NCBI GenBank assembly: GCA_027005175.1
Contig: JALTMC010000193.1
Span: 1-9,754 of the forward strand
Source of the DNA: Myxococcales bacterium
Lineage (GTDB): Bacteria; Myxococcota_C; UBA6777
DNA: 9,754 nucleotides
Reading direction: 5' to 3'
The position numbers were made by a program, and so were the translations under genes. The number at the start of each line of letters is the position of its first letter. Within the stretch, counting starts at the first letter, position 1. Shown here one piece after another: positions 1 to 4,757 of the stretch. The notes under the pieces were generated by a model, which was not told where the DNA came from, made no database searches, and saw only the letters and a program-made list of their open reading frames with translations.

Positions 1-65
1 TGATTTTACATCGAGATGATTTGTTTCATTCCTGGATGAAAGTGCCACAGGAGTTTAAGAGAGCC

Positions 66-749
66 ATGCAGCGGAAATGGTCTTTTTCCCTATTCTTTCT
101 ACTCACATGTGTTGTGTTTCCCAGTGTGGGTTGGGCAGGAGGGATTGTACAAGAGTTTAAAGTAACCGCCGACGCCAAAGTGAGTACATCTTCTAATGCG
201 ATGACCTCGCGAGGAAAGAGCCACAATGAGCTGGCTTCCAAAGAGAAGCCTGTCACGGCTCCTCCAGTGAGCATGCCTCCCCCCATGTTTAAGGTGACAT
301 ACGACAAGGCAGACAACACGATGATACTGGAGTGGAAACCGTTGACTCACAATGGCCTCCCAGCCATTCGGTATCATATCTATCGATGGACCCTCAACTA
401 CGGAAAGGCACAACTCCTGACCACAGTGGACGGAGGGATCTATCGGTATATTGATGCCAACTTCGACGCAGAAGCAACCTACTTCTACAAAGTCATTGGT
501 ATCTTCCGGAACAGCAGCACAGACGGGTTATACACATCCTTCCAATATCCGGTACAACAACTCAAACCCTCCAAGGGTGGTGTGAGTATCAGTGTCTCCC
601 CTCGTCAAGAGCAGCAACCCGTACAACCACCACAAGGACTTGGCTGTAGCTTGAGTTCTGATTCCACATCTACCCCAACCGGTGGCCTCTTGTTCCTCAT
701 GTTCCTCTTTCTTCTCCCCATGTTCCGACGGCCTCGCCATCTCTCCTAG
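66..749 (+). CDS. Exported fibronectin-III-like protein with MYXO-CTERM-like tail
   Basis: Predicted 227-residue exported surface protein of unknown specific role. Residues 1-24 form a classic Sec signal peptide (MQRK, a hydrophobic core, then cleavage after VGWA). Residues about 70-165 look like one fibronectin type III domain: a proline-rich lead-in, ILEWKP, YHIYR, YIDANF, and YFYKVIGI in the usual strand pattern. A Gln/Pro linker (180-191) leads to GLGCS with Cys194, a hydrophobic run (206-220) and the terminal basic cluster RRPR. That layout matches the MYXO-CTERM signal handled by myxosortase in Myxococcota. The ATG at 66 is preferred because the signal peptide begins there and AGGAG lies at 49-53; an in-frame ATG at 36 and a TTG at 21 would add residues before the signal peptide. 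The gene is followed 10 bases later by a lipoprotein gene, probably in one operon. The domain and sorting calls are from pattern, not from a search. Confidence 0.8.
   Translation: MQRKWSFSLFFLLTCVVFPSVGWAGGIVQEFKVTADAKVSTSSNAMTSRGKSHNELASKEKPVTAPPVSMPPPMFKVTYDKADNTMILEWKPLTHNGLPAIRYHIYRWTLNYGKAQLLTTVDGGIYRYIDANFDAEATYFYKVIGIFRNSSTDGLYTSFQYPVQQLKPSKGGVSISVSPRQEQQPVQPPQGLGCSLSSDSTSTPTGGLLFLMFLFLLPMFRRPRHLS
645..746 (+). other. MYXO-CTERM-like C-terminal sorting signal (coding)
   Basis: These codons cover Cys194 to the C-terminus of the upstream exported protein. The order is GCS, a Ser/Thr spacer, GG, a strongly hydrophobic helix, then RRPR. In Myxococcota, MYXO-CTERM tags have an invariant Cys, a transmembrane segment and an Arg cluster, and they are processed by myxosortase before delivery to the cell surface. 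The match is by eye. Confidence 0.6.
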
Positions 750-759
750 GAAAGACAAC

Positions 760-1545
760 ATGTTGAGTCGCTCTCGTGCGAATACTTTGTTATGGGTTGT
801 CTTGGTCAGTGGACTTCTATGTGCTGGGTGTGGCAACAAAACCTCACAGGTCACATTCAGCGTCAAAAGCGTATCCACCAAAGAAGATGGCTCATTTGTC
901 ACGAATTGTTGCAGTTTTGTCGTGAAACCCAAGTCCATTTTCATGGTTCTGGGTGATATTCATCTCCTCAAAAAAACTCCTCAAACCAATCCTCAGATCT
1001 TTGACTCCCTTGCCCCACTCCTCACACCAGGCTCACCTGCTCCTCCTCCCGAGGATATAGGCAAAGAAGGAAAGTACCCTGGATTGTGGGCCTTTAATAT
1101 CACCAAAAATGCCAGCCCACACCTCTACCCCACAGGCACAGTGGAAGCAGGCACCTGGAAACAACTCCAAATCCGAATGGCACCCGCAGGTTCCGGTGTG
1201 CGTGGAACATCTTCCAACCCTGCAATCGCCGGAAACACCCTACTTTTTGAAGGTAGCGCGACCAAAGAAAAGCTCGTCTGTAACTTTCGCATCAAGGTGT
1301 CGTTTGAACTTGGTGTAGGCCGTGAGATTAACTTTGAGGTCCTGCCCAACTTAATCTATCGCAACACCATAGAGGTCGATTACTCCACTTGGCTCGATGA
1401 TGTACCATTTCCATCCATTTGCCCCAAAAAGAATACCCAAAGTCTCGACATCACCAACACAAGCCATCCCCAGGTGATTCAAAATATCCGAAAAGCTATC
1501 CCCAACACCATCCGTGTGCGATTGGGTGCTGGCACTGCTCAATAG
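760..1545 (+). CDS. Predicted lipoprotein of unknown function
   Basis: A 261-residue exported lipoprotein that I do not recognise. Residues 1-24 are MLSRSR, a hydrophobic core, and LLCAGC; Cys24 is the likely lipidated residue with Gly at -1 and Ala at -2, although Cys at -3 is less usual than Leu. The mature part has an adjacent Cys pair (50-51), a Pro-rich loop near residue 100, and alternating beta-type segments, with no catalytic motif seen. The ATG at 760 is chosen over an earlier in-frame ATG at 682 because AGGAAAG (748-754) sits 5 bases before it, the lipoprotein signal begins there, and the 682 start would overlap the previous gene. It probably shares an operon with the fibronectin-III-like gene, and both products would be at the cell envelope. 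Confidence 0.75.
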   Translation: MLSRSRANTLLWVVLVSGLLCAGCGNKTSQVTFSVKSVSTKEDGSFVTNCCSFVVKPKSIFMVLGDIHLLKKTPQTNPQIFDSLAPLLTPGSPAPPPEDIGKEGKYPGLWAFNITKNASPHLYPTGTVEAGTWKQLQIRMAPAGSGVRGTSSNPAIAGNTLLFEGSATKEKLVCNFRIKVSFELGVGREINFEVLPNLIYRNTIEVDYSTWLDDVPFPSICPKKNTQSLDITNTSHPQVIQNIRKAIPNTIRVRLGAGTAQ

Positions 1546-1647
1546 ACCTCGCTCCAAACGACCTTCAGAACCTACCATCAACCCAGGTTGAAGCTCGGTC
1601 ACACCCTCGTTGCTCCAGAATCACACCCACGAGTTGCACAACGAGCA

Positions 1648-1667
1648 CCTGAGAATGAATTCTCAGG
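1648..1667 (+). repeat. Hairpin 1, left module
   Basis: Perfect 9-base inverted arms CCTGAGAAT and ATTCTCAGG separated by GA. It has no T-run after it, so it is not a normal intrinsic terminator for the lipoprotein gene 100 bases upstream. Confidence 0.7.
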
Positions 1668-1698
1668 CTGACAGTTTGAACGATATTGAAAAGGGATA

Positions 1699-1714
1699 AG
1701 TCCCTACCGGGACT
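1699..1714 (+). repeat. Hairpin 2, left module
   Basis: AGTCCC, loop TACC, GGGACT. The identical 16 bases recur at 1850-1865 on the same strand, but because the loop is not self-complementary the right copy reads with the opposite loop relative to its module. Confidence 0.7.
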
Positions 1715-1738
1715 CTGAAATCATGATGCAATGATACT

Positions 1739-1774
1739 GTTGCTCATTCGTCACAGTATCTATGAAAAGAGAGA
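1739..1774 (+). repeat. 36-base direct repeat, copy 1
   Basis: It matches 1811-1846 at 33 of 36 positions, with a period of 72 bases. It overlaps an inverted repeat, GATACTGT (1733-1740) and ACAGTATC (1753-1760), that is not kept in copy 2. Confidence 0.6.
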
Positions 1775-1810
1775 CTGTCTAATATTTTCAGTACATCTTC
1801 TTTATCTTTT

Positions 1811-1846
1811 GTTGTTCATCCGTCACAGTATCGATGAAAAGAGAGA
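1811..1846 (+). repeat. 36-base direct repeat, copy 2
   Basis: Second copy of the repeat at 1739-1774, differing at three positions. It ends 3 bases before hairpin 2 of the right module. Confidence 0.6.
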
Positions 1847-1849
1847 GTC

Positions 1850-1865
1850 AGTCCCTACCGGGACT
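1850..1865 (+). repeat. Hairpin 2, right module
   Basis: Identical copy of AGTCCC-TACC-GGGACT found at 1699-1714. It is 31 bases from hairpin 1 of the right module, the same spacing as on the left. Confidence 0.7.
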
Positions 1866-1896
1866 TCTACCCATCCATATCTTGGGAGACCACGAG

Positions 1897-1916
1897 CCTT
1901 GGAATTCATTCCAAGG
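1897..1916 (-). repeat. Hairpin 1, right module
   Basis: Perfect 9-base arms CCTTGGAAT and ATTCCAAGG around TC. Read on the minus strand it carries the same GAATGAATTC core as the left copy, with compensatory changes in the stem. Confidence 0.7.
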
Positions 1917-2158
1917 TGCACAGGCCAAATTCCGTATCTTGTTGCGCATCTTGTGGGCACATCACTATGAAGCAAATGTCACAGTTCTTACCCCTTTGGA
2001 GCGGGACCACTCCCTCTGAAAGAATTCTCTTTTTGCGACACTTGATGTCACTCCTTGATTTCCAAAATAAAAAACATCATGCGCCACAATATGGTATGGC
2101 GTTTGCTAGGAGGAAGAAGGCAAAGCTCGCATAAATTCCATCAAGAAGGATTTTGGAT

Positions 2159-2353
2159 ATGGGACAAGCAATACTACTTCTAATCGCCATTGTACTCTAT
2201 ATTCTAGCTTGTGCCATTTTTAAGGATGACCTTAAAGAGCAGAAACCCCGACGCCAAACTAAGCAGTACAAATTCAATGAGCTGGCCATGCAGCCCTTCA
2301 AAAGTTTCTCCGTTGACCCCTCCGAATTGCGCTCCGACAAAGAACAAAACTAA
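2159..2353 (+). CDS. Small single-helix membrane protein, function unknown
   Basis: A 64-residue product: MGQA, a hydrophobic helix (about residues 5-20, LLLIAIVLYILACAIF), then a charged, Lys/Arg-rich hydrophilic tail. The ATG at 2159 follows AAGAAGGA (2143-2150) at 8 bases, a good ribosome binding site; an in-frame TTG at 2153 lies closer to it and is less likely. The charge distribution suggests an N-out, C-in helix. No family is recognised, and a short frame like this could still be fortuitous, but the ribosome binding site and helix support a real gene. Confidence 0.5.
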   Translation: MGQAILLLIAIVLYILACAIFKDDLKEQKPRRQTKQYKFNELAMQPFKSFSVDPSELRSDKEQN

Positions 2354-2408
2354 ACATCAACCATCGTAGAATTCTGCCATCCAATTCAAGTTGCCGATTT
2401 CGCGCTGA

Positions 2409-2624
2409 CAATTGTTACAAACCCTGTTTGTGACGGGAGCAGAGATCCTACCCGAACCAGAGAATGGACTCTTACGGATACGAGTAGATAATGGAACGAA
2501 ACCTGCGATAGATCGTTCGTTGGCAAAACTTTTTGAATGTCTCAACCAAACAGAAACAATATTTCTCAATACGAACATGCGTCTGGTTTATGAACTCAGA
2601 ACTCCCACTGAACCAACGCTCTAA
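2409..2624 (+). pseudogene. Possible C-terminal remnant of a transposase-like gene
   Basis: A 71-codon open frame entered from a TGA at 2406-2408, with no ATG near its 5' end (first candidate TTG at 2412) and no ribosome binding site. The translation includes LLQTLFVTGAEILPEPENG and ends with NTNMRLVYELRT, which vaguely resembles the C-terminal tails of some DDE transposases. No catalytic residues are present. The nearby REP-like element makes a mobile-element scar plausible. It could equally be a random frame. Confidence 0.25.
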
Positions 2625-2788
2625 AAAGTGTCACCGTTTTTCTCCGGGACCAAGAGTTCTGAACTAAATTCCTTAAGAAATCCCATCAAGTAAAAGCAAT
2701 AGGAGTATGCTTCAAGGTACGCAGCAGAGACTTCATTGACGATCCCACCAAGTCTAAAAGAACCAGTAAAAAACCGTGGTTCAACTTT
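2625..2788. other. Convergent intergenic region
   Basis: The 3' spacer between the plus-strand frame ending at 2624 and the minus-strand membrane-protein gene. Apart from the weak minus-strand terminator candidate at 2756-2782, I see nothing in it. Confidence 0.5.
2756..2782 (-). terminator. Candidate intrinsic terminator of the minus-strand membrane gene
   Basis: Read on the minus strand, 6 bases after the stop codon, GAACCA and TGGTTC pair around an 11-base loop and are followed at once by TTTT. The stem is short and the loop large, so this is a weak candidate supported mainly by its position. Confidence 0.35.
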
Positions 2789-4123
2789 CTATCTGCTACG
2801 ACAGGTTTCCACTTGGTAAGGACGTTTTGTTCGAAACCAAGTGAAAGGTGTACGCCATATTAACTGCAACTTCTCTCCTGGATACCGTCGGCACAACACT
2901 CGCAAAGCTGCCCGGTAAAAGGAAAGAGAAGGAGGGGCTGTGGCTTGAAAGTGCCCGAGCGCCCATCCGTAGAGATCAACCTCCGTCCATGTCTTACGAG
3001 CTTCTTTTGCACCGGGGGGCTCACCGTTCAATGAATGCTTGGAACCCCGTTGTTTGTCCGATAGTGACTTTGTCAACCCCGCTCGTCCATTCGATGATGA
3101 TTGGATGGGATAGTACGTTGTGAGAGGAACATAAATTTGCATGGAAGAGGGGAATCGTTGATGCAGTGACGGTGGTCCCAACAAGCGAGGTCGAGGGTAA
3201 TTACCAGAATAAAGAGCAAAGGAGAGGTTGGGGTCCCAGCGGTCAAAGGTATGCAAAGCAGGCATGATGACAAAGAAGAAAAACAGAAACCCGACAGGAA
3301 TCTCCCTCCAACTCGAAACAATGGGGAATTGCCAGAGAGAGTCCTTTTTGTTCCAGAACAACATCCACAGAAATCCAAGACAGGTTAGATTCCAGGGAAT
3401 CACAGCAACATCGTGTTTCATCCATAGCAAAGAGCCGATGATGTCGATATGCATCAACGAGAGTAAGATGACACCCCATCGACGAGAGCGTGAAAAGAAC
3501 AAGAGCAGTGCAAATAACATCTCCAAACTGGCAACGACATACCCCAGAGAGGTACCCCACTGCTCTACAAGAGAGGATTGCCAGGAAGAGGGCAACATGG
3601 AAAAGGCAACAAACACTGAGTTCTTTCCAAAGAGTGGTTGAAACTTATGCCATCCAGACCAAAAATAGAGAATCCCTAAGATCCAGCAAGCCATCCAAAG
3701 GAAATCATTGGCCTGTTTGCGAGTTGATAGAGGCTTCAAAAGTCCCCACAACAAAAGCAAAAGGGCAAAGTGAAGAGCCCATGGCTGAAAGCGCACCAAG
3801 TCAGTAACAAGCAAGCCAACCAAACACAGCGAAGCAACACCCATCAGCCAAGCCTGTTCTTGCCAAAGAGAACCTGCCAGCACCAACACAAGAAAACTAG
3901 CCAACAGAAACGGAGATAAGAGGGGAGCCACCCCTTCCGGCCTTCCCCACAAAGGAATGTGGGGGAAGCCCGCATGAGACCACCACATGGGTGCAGAGAC
4001 AAGCATACAACCCAACAATCCTGCCACAGCATACCAGCAGATCCAGCGCACCATAAAACGAGGATCTTCTTCCTTTTCAAAACGATCTATACGCAAGGCT
4101 CCTTCCCTCTTTCTCAAGACCAT
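2789..4123 (-). CDS. Polytopic membrane protein, HTTM/DoxX-like
   Basis: A 444-residue integral membrane protein with about nine hydrophobic helices between residues 25 and 295, then a hydrophilic, basic C-terminal domain of about 150 residues. The segment YFWSGWHKFQPLFG (near 153-166) follows the 'YF-x-SG-x-x-K-x-x-P' pattern seen in HTTM (vitamin-K-carboxylase-like) and DoxX/MauE-type membrane proteins. A later helix has MHIDIIG, and a K-H-D-V-A-V-I-P-W-N stretch resembles polar motifs in that group. No enzymatic role can be assigned. The start is uncertain: ATG at 4123 is given, but a TTG at 4138 and an ATG at 4054 (just before the first helix, with GGAAG upstream) are also possible. The gene is divergent from the nap operon and looks monocistronic. 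Confidence 0.75.
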   Translation of the reverse strand: MVLRKREGALRIDRFEKEEDPRFMVRWICWYAVAGLLGCMLVSAPMWWSHAGFPHIPLWGRPEGVAPLLSPFLLASFLVLVLAGSLWQEQAWLMGVASLCLVGLLVTDLVRFQPWALHFALLLLLWGLLKPLSTRKQANDFLWMACWILGILYFWSGWHKFQPLFGKNSVFVAFSMLPSSWQSSLVEQWGTSLGYVVASLEMLFALLLFFSRSRRWGVILLSLMHIDIIGSLLWMKHDVAVIPWNLTCLGFLWMLFWNKKDSLWQFPIVSSWREIPVGFLFFFFVIMPALHTFDRWDPNLSFALYSGNYPRPRLLGPPSLHQRFPSSMQIYVPLTTYYPIQSSSNGRAGLTKSLSDKQRGSKHSLNGEPPGAKEARKTWTEVDLYGWALGHFQATAPPSLSFYRAALRVLCRRYPGEKLQLIWRTPFTWFRTKRPYQVETCRSR

Positions 4124-4340
4124 CAAGATCGATCTCAATCGTTAAAAATCGTATGACGTTCGAATGATGATCGTCATGACCACCCACATATGCCACGGAA
4201 TCTCTTCTTCAATCTCTCCACCCTGCCCATAAAAAAACCTTTCTTCTCAGACCTCTTTCTCTCTTTTTTTACGAAATAAGCTCTCTCTACTATTTATTTC
4301 CTTAGATTTACCATATCGTTAAAATAATTTTCCACATGCA

Positions 4341-4354
4341 ATGATCCAGGTCAA
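4341..4354 (+). promoter_or_regulatory. FNR/DNR-type activator box
   Basis: ATGAT-CCAG-GTCAA matches the FNR-family consensus TTGAT-N4-ATCAA at 8 of 10 defined positions, one mismatch per half-site placed symmetrically. Its centre (4347.5) is 41.5 bases before the start point expected from the -10 at 4377-4382, the standard class II activator position. The regulator could be FNR (oxygen) or DNR/NnrR (nitric oxide); the sequence does not separate them. Confidence 0.65.
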
Positions 4355-4376
4355 GTCAACCTTGATTAAATTTGAG

Positions 4377-4382
4377 TATAGT
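4377..4382 (+). promoter_or_regulatory. Predicted -10 element of the nap promoter
   Basis: TATAGT, one or two changes from TATAAT. No good -35 lies 17 bases upstream, as expected for an activator-dependent promoter. Transcription would begin near 4389, giving a leader of about 46 bases before napD. Confidence 0.5.
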
Positions 4383-4389
4383 GGACGTC

Positions 4390-4405
4390 AAAGTCGATAG
4401 ACTTT
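4390..4405 (+). promoter_or_regulatory. Hairpin at the predicted 5' end of the nap mRNA
   Basis: AAAGTC-GATA-GACTTT, a perfect 6-base stem with a 4-base loop, starting one base after the predicted transcription start. It could protect the 5' end of the message. It leaves the napD ribosome binding site (AGGAGG, 4425-4430) free. Confidence 0.4.
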
Positions 4406-4434
4406 TCCCGAGGGTAAGAGTTTCAGGAGGAATC

Positions 4435-4749
4435 ATGTCCATAGTGAGCTATCTGGCCTATCCAGTAGATGGCCGACGAGAGCAGTTGTTGTCCGATTTA
4501 ACGACACATCCGAATTGTGATGTTGTATTGTCTGAGAACTCGGACATATTTATCCTTGTCACGGACACACTGACCCGTGATGAGGAGAAGGAGACAGAGC
4601 GGTTTCTCCGAGAACATGAAGGATTGGCATGTCTGGCCATGGTTCATGGACAACTGGAAGACGAACGATTGGAAGAGGAAGTGGTTGAGGAAGCACAAGA
4701 ATTCCGCGAGAACGAAGACCACGCTCATTCTCATAGCGAAGAAAGGTAG
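4435..4749 (+). CDS. napD: NapD, chaperone for periplasmic nitrate reductase NapA
   Basis: A 104-residue cytoplasmic protein in the NapD position, immediately before napA. Known NapD proteins bind the Tat signal peptide of NapA and hold back export until the molybdenum cofactor is inserted. The N-terminal 75 residues (SIVSYLAYPVDGRREQL, an ILVTDT strand, a charged helix, then CLAMVHGQL) fit the small alpha/beta ferredoxin-like fold of that family; sequence similarity is modest and position carries much of the call. The ATG at 4435 follows a perfect AGGAGG 4 bases upstream, so the in-frame TTG at 4372, which lies upstream of the predicted transcript start, is rejected. The last 25-30 residues are an extra acidic tail ending in HAHSHSEER, longer than the usual NapD. 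Stop and napA start are 8 bases apart, in one operon. Confidence 0.8.
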   Translation: MSIVSYLAYPVDGRREQLLSDLTTHPNCDVVLSENSDIFILVTDTLTRDEEKETERFLREHEGLACLAMVHGQLEDERLEEEVVEEAQEFRENEDHAHSHSEER

Positions 4750-4757
4750 GAATCAAT

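Larger units (their letters stand above)
1648..1916. repeat. REP-pair/BIME- or MITE-like element with two inverted 67-base modules
   Basis: The left module (1648-1714) has hairpin 1 (CCTGAGAAT, GA, ATTCTCAGG; 1648-1667), a 31-base spacer, and hairpin 2 (AGTCCC-TACC-GGGACT; 1699-1714). The right module (1850-1916) is the same order on the opposite strand: hairpin 2 at 1850-1865, a 31-base spacer, and hairpin 1 at 1897-1916 (CCTTGGAAT, TC, ATTCCAAGG). Hairpin 1 stems differ at two positions per arm, and the changes compensate (GA/TC against TG/CA), while the central GAATGAATTC core and flanking GCA and CT are kept. This is the pattern of REP sequences mobilised by RAYT-type (IS200-like) transposases. 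No such transposase is in the window, so the element would be non-autonomous. Confidence 0.65.
1546..2158. other. Gene-poor region holding a structured repeat element
   Basis: No convincing gene is present. The open frames here are short, use poor starts, and run across the inverted hairpin modules. The recognisable content is the repeat element at 1648-1916. The stretch 1917-2140 has no clear hairpin, RNA gene or coding signal that I can support. Confidence 0.6.
4124..4434. other. Divergent intergenic region with nap control sequences
   Basis: The region between the minus-strand membrane gene and napD. From the left it holds an inverted repeat, ATGACG (4153-4158) with CGTCAT (4172-4177); a marked C/T-rich tract on the plus strand (about 4200-4310); and then the FNR-type box, the -10 element and the napD leader described separately. 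Confidence 0.6.

Noticed and set aside
1648-1667. Intrinsic terminator of the lipoprotein gene
   Set aside because: The stem is AT-containing, has no T-run after it, lies about 100 bases downstream, and has a matching inverted partner at 1897-1916 that explains it as part of a repeat.
1687-1865. A short CRISPR array, because similar units with TGAAAAG and GTCCCTACCGGGACT recur at about 72-76 bases
   Set aside because: The units do not share one constant repeat: the GTCCC hairpin is missing from the middle unit, and the copies fit better as inverted two-hairpin modules around a separate direct repeat. No cas gene is seen.
1731-2134. Three overlapping plus-strand open frames (1731-1970, 1834-2019, 1916-2134)
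   Set aside because: They lack good ribosome binding sites, give no recognisable protein pattern, and the first two run through the right-hand repeat module.
3228-3807. Plus-strand open frames of 105-137 codons
   Set aside because: They are antisense to the polytopic membrane-protein gene, whose long hydrophobic helices and start-to-stop continuity are convincing.
4153-4177. Operator for the minus-strand membrane gene (ATGACG and CGTCAT arms, 13-base spacing)
   Set aside because: The arms are only 6 bases and match no regulator that I can name, so it is noted in the intergenic entry but not called as a site.
4372-4434. Upstream TTG start for napD
   Set aside because: It precedes the predicted transcription start, has no ribosome binding site, and the ATG at 4435 has AGGAGG at 4 bases.
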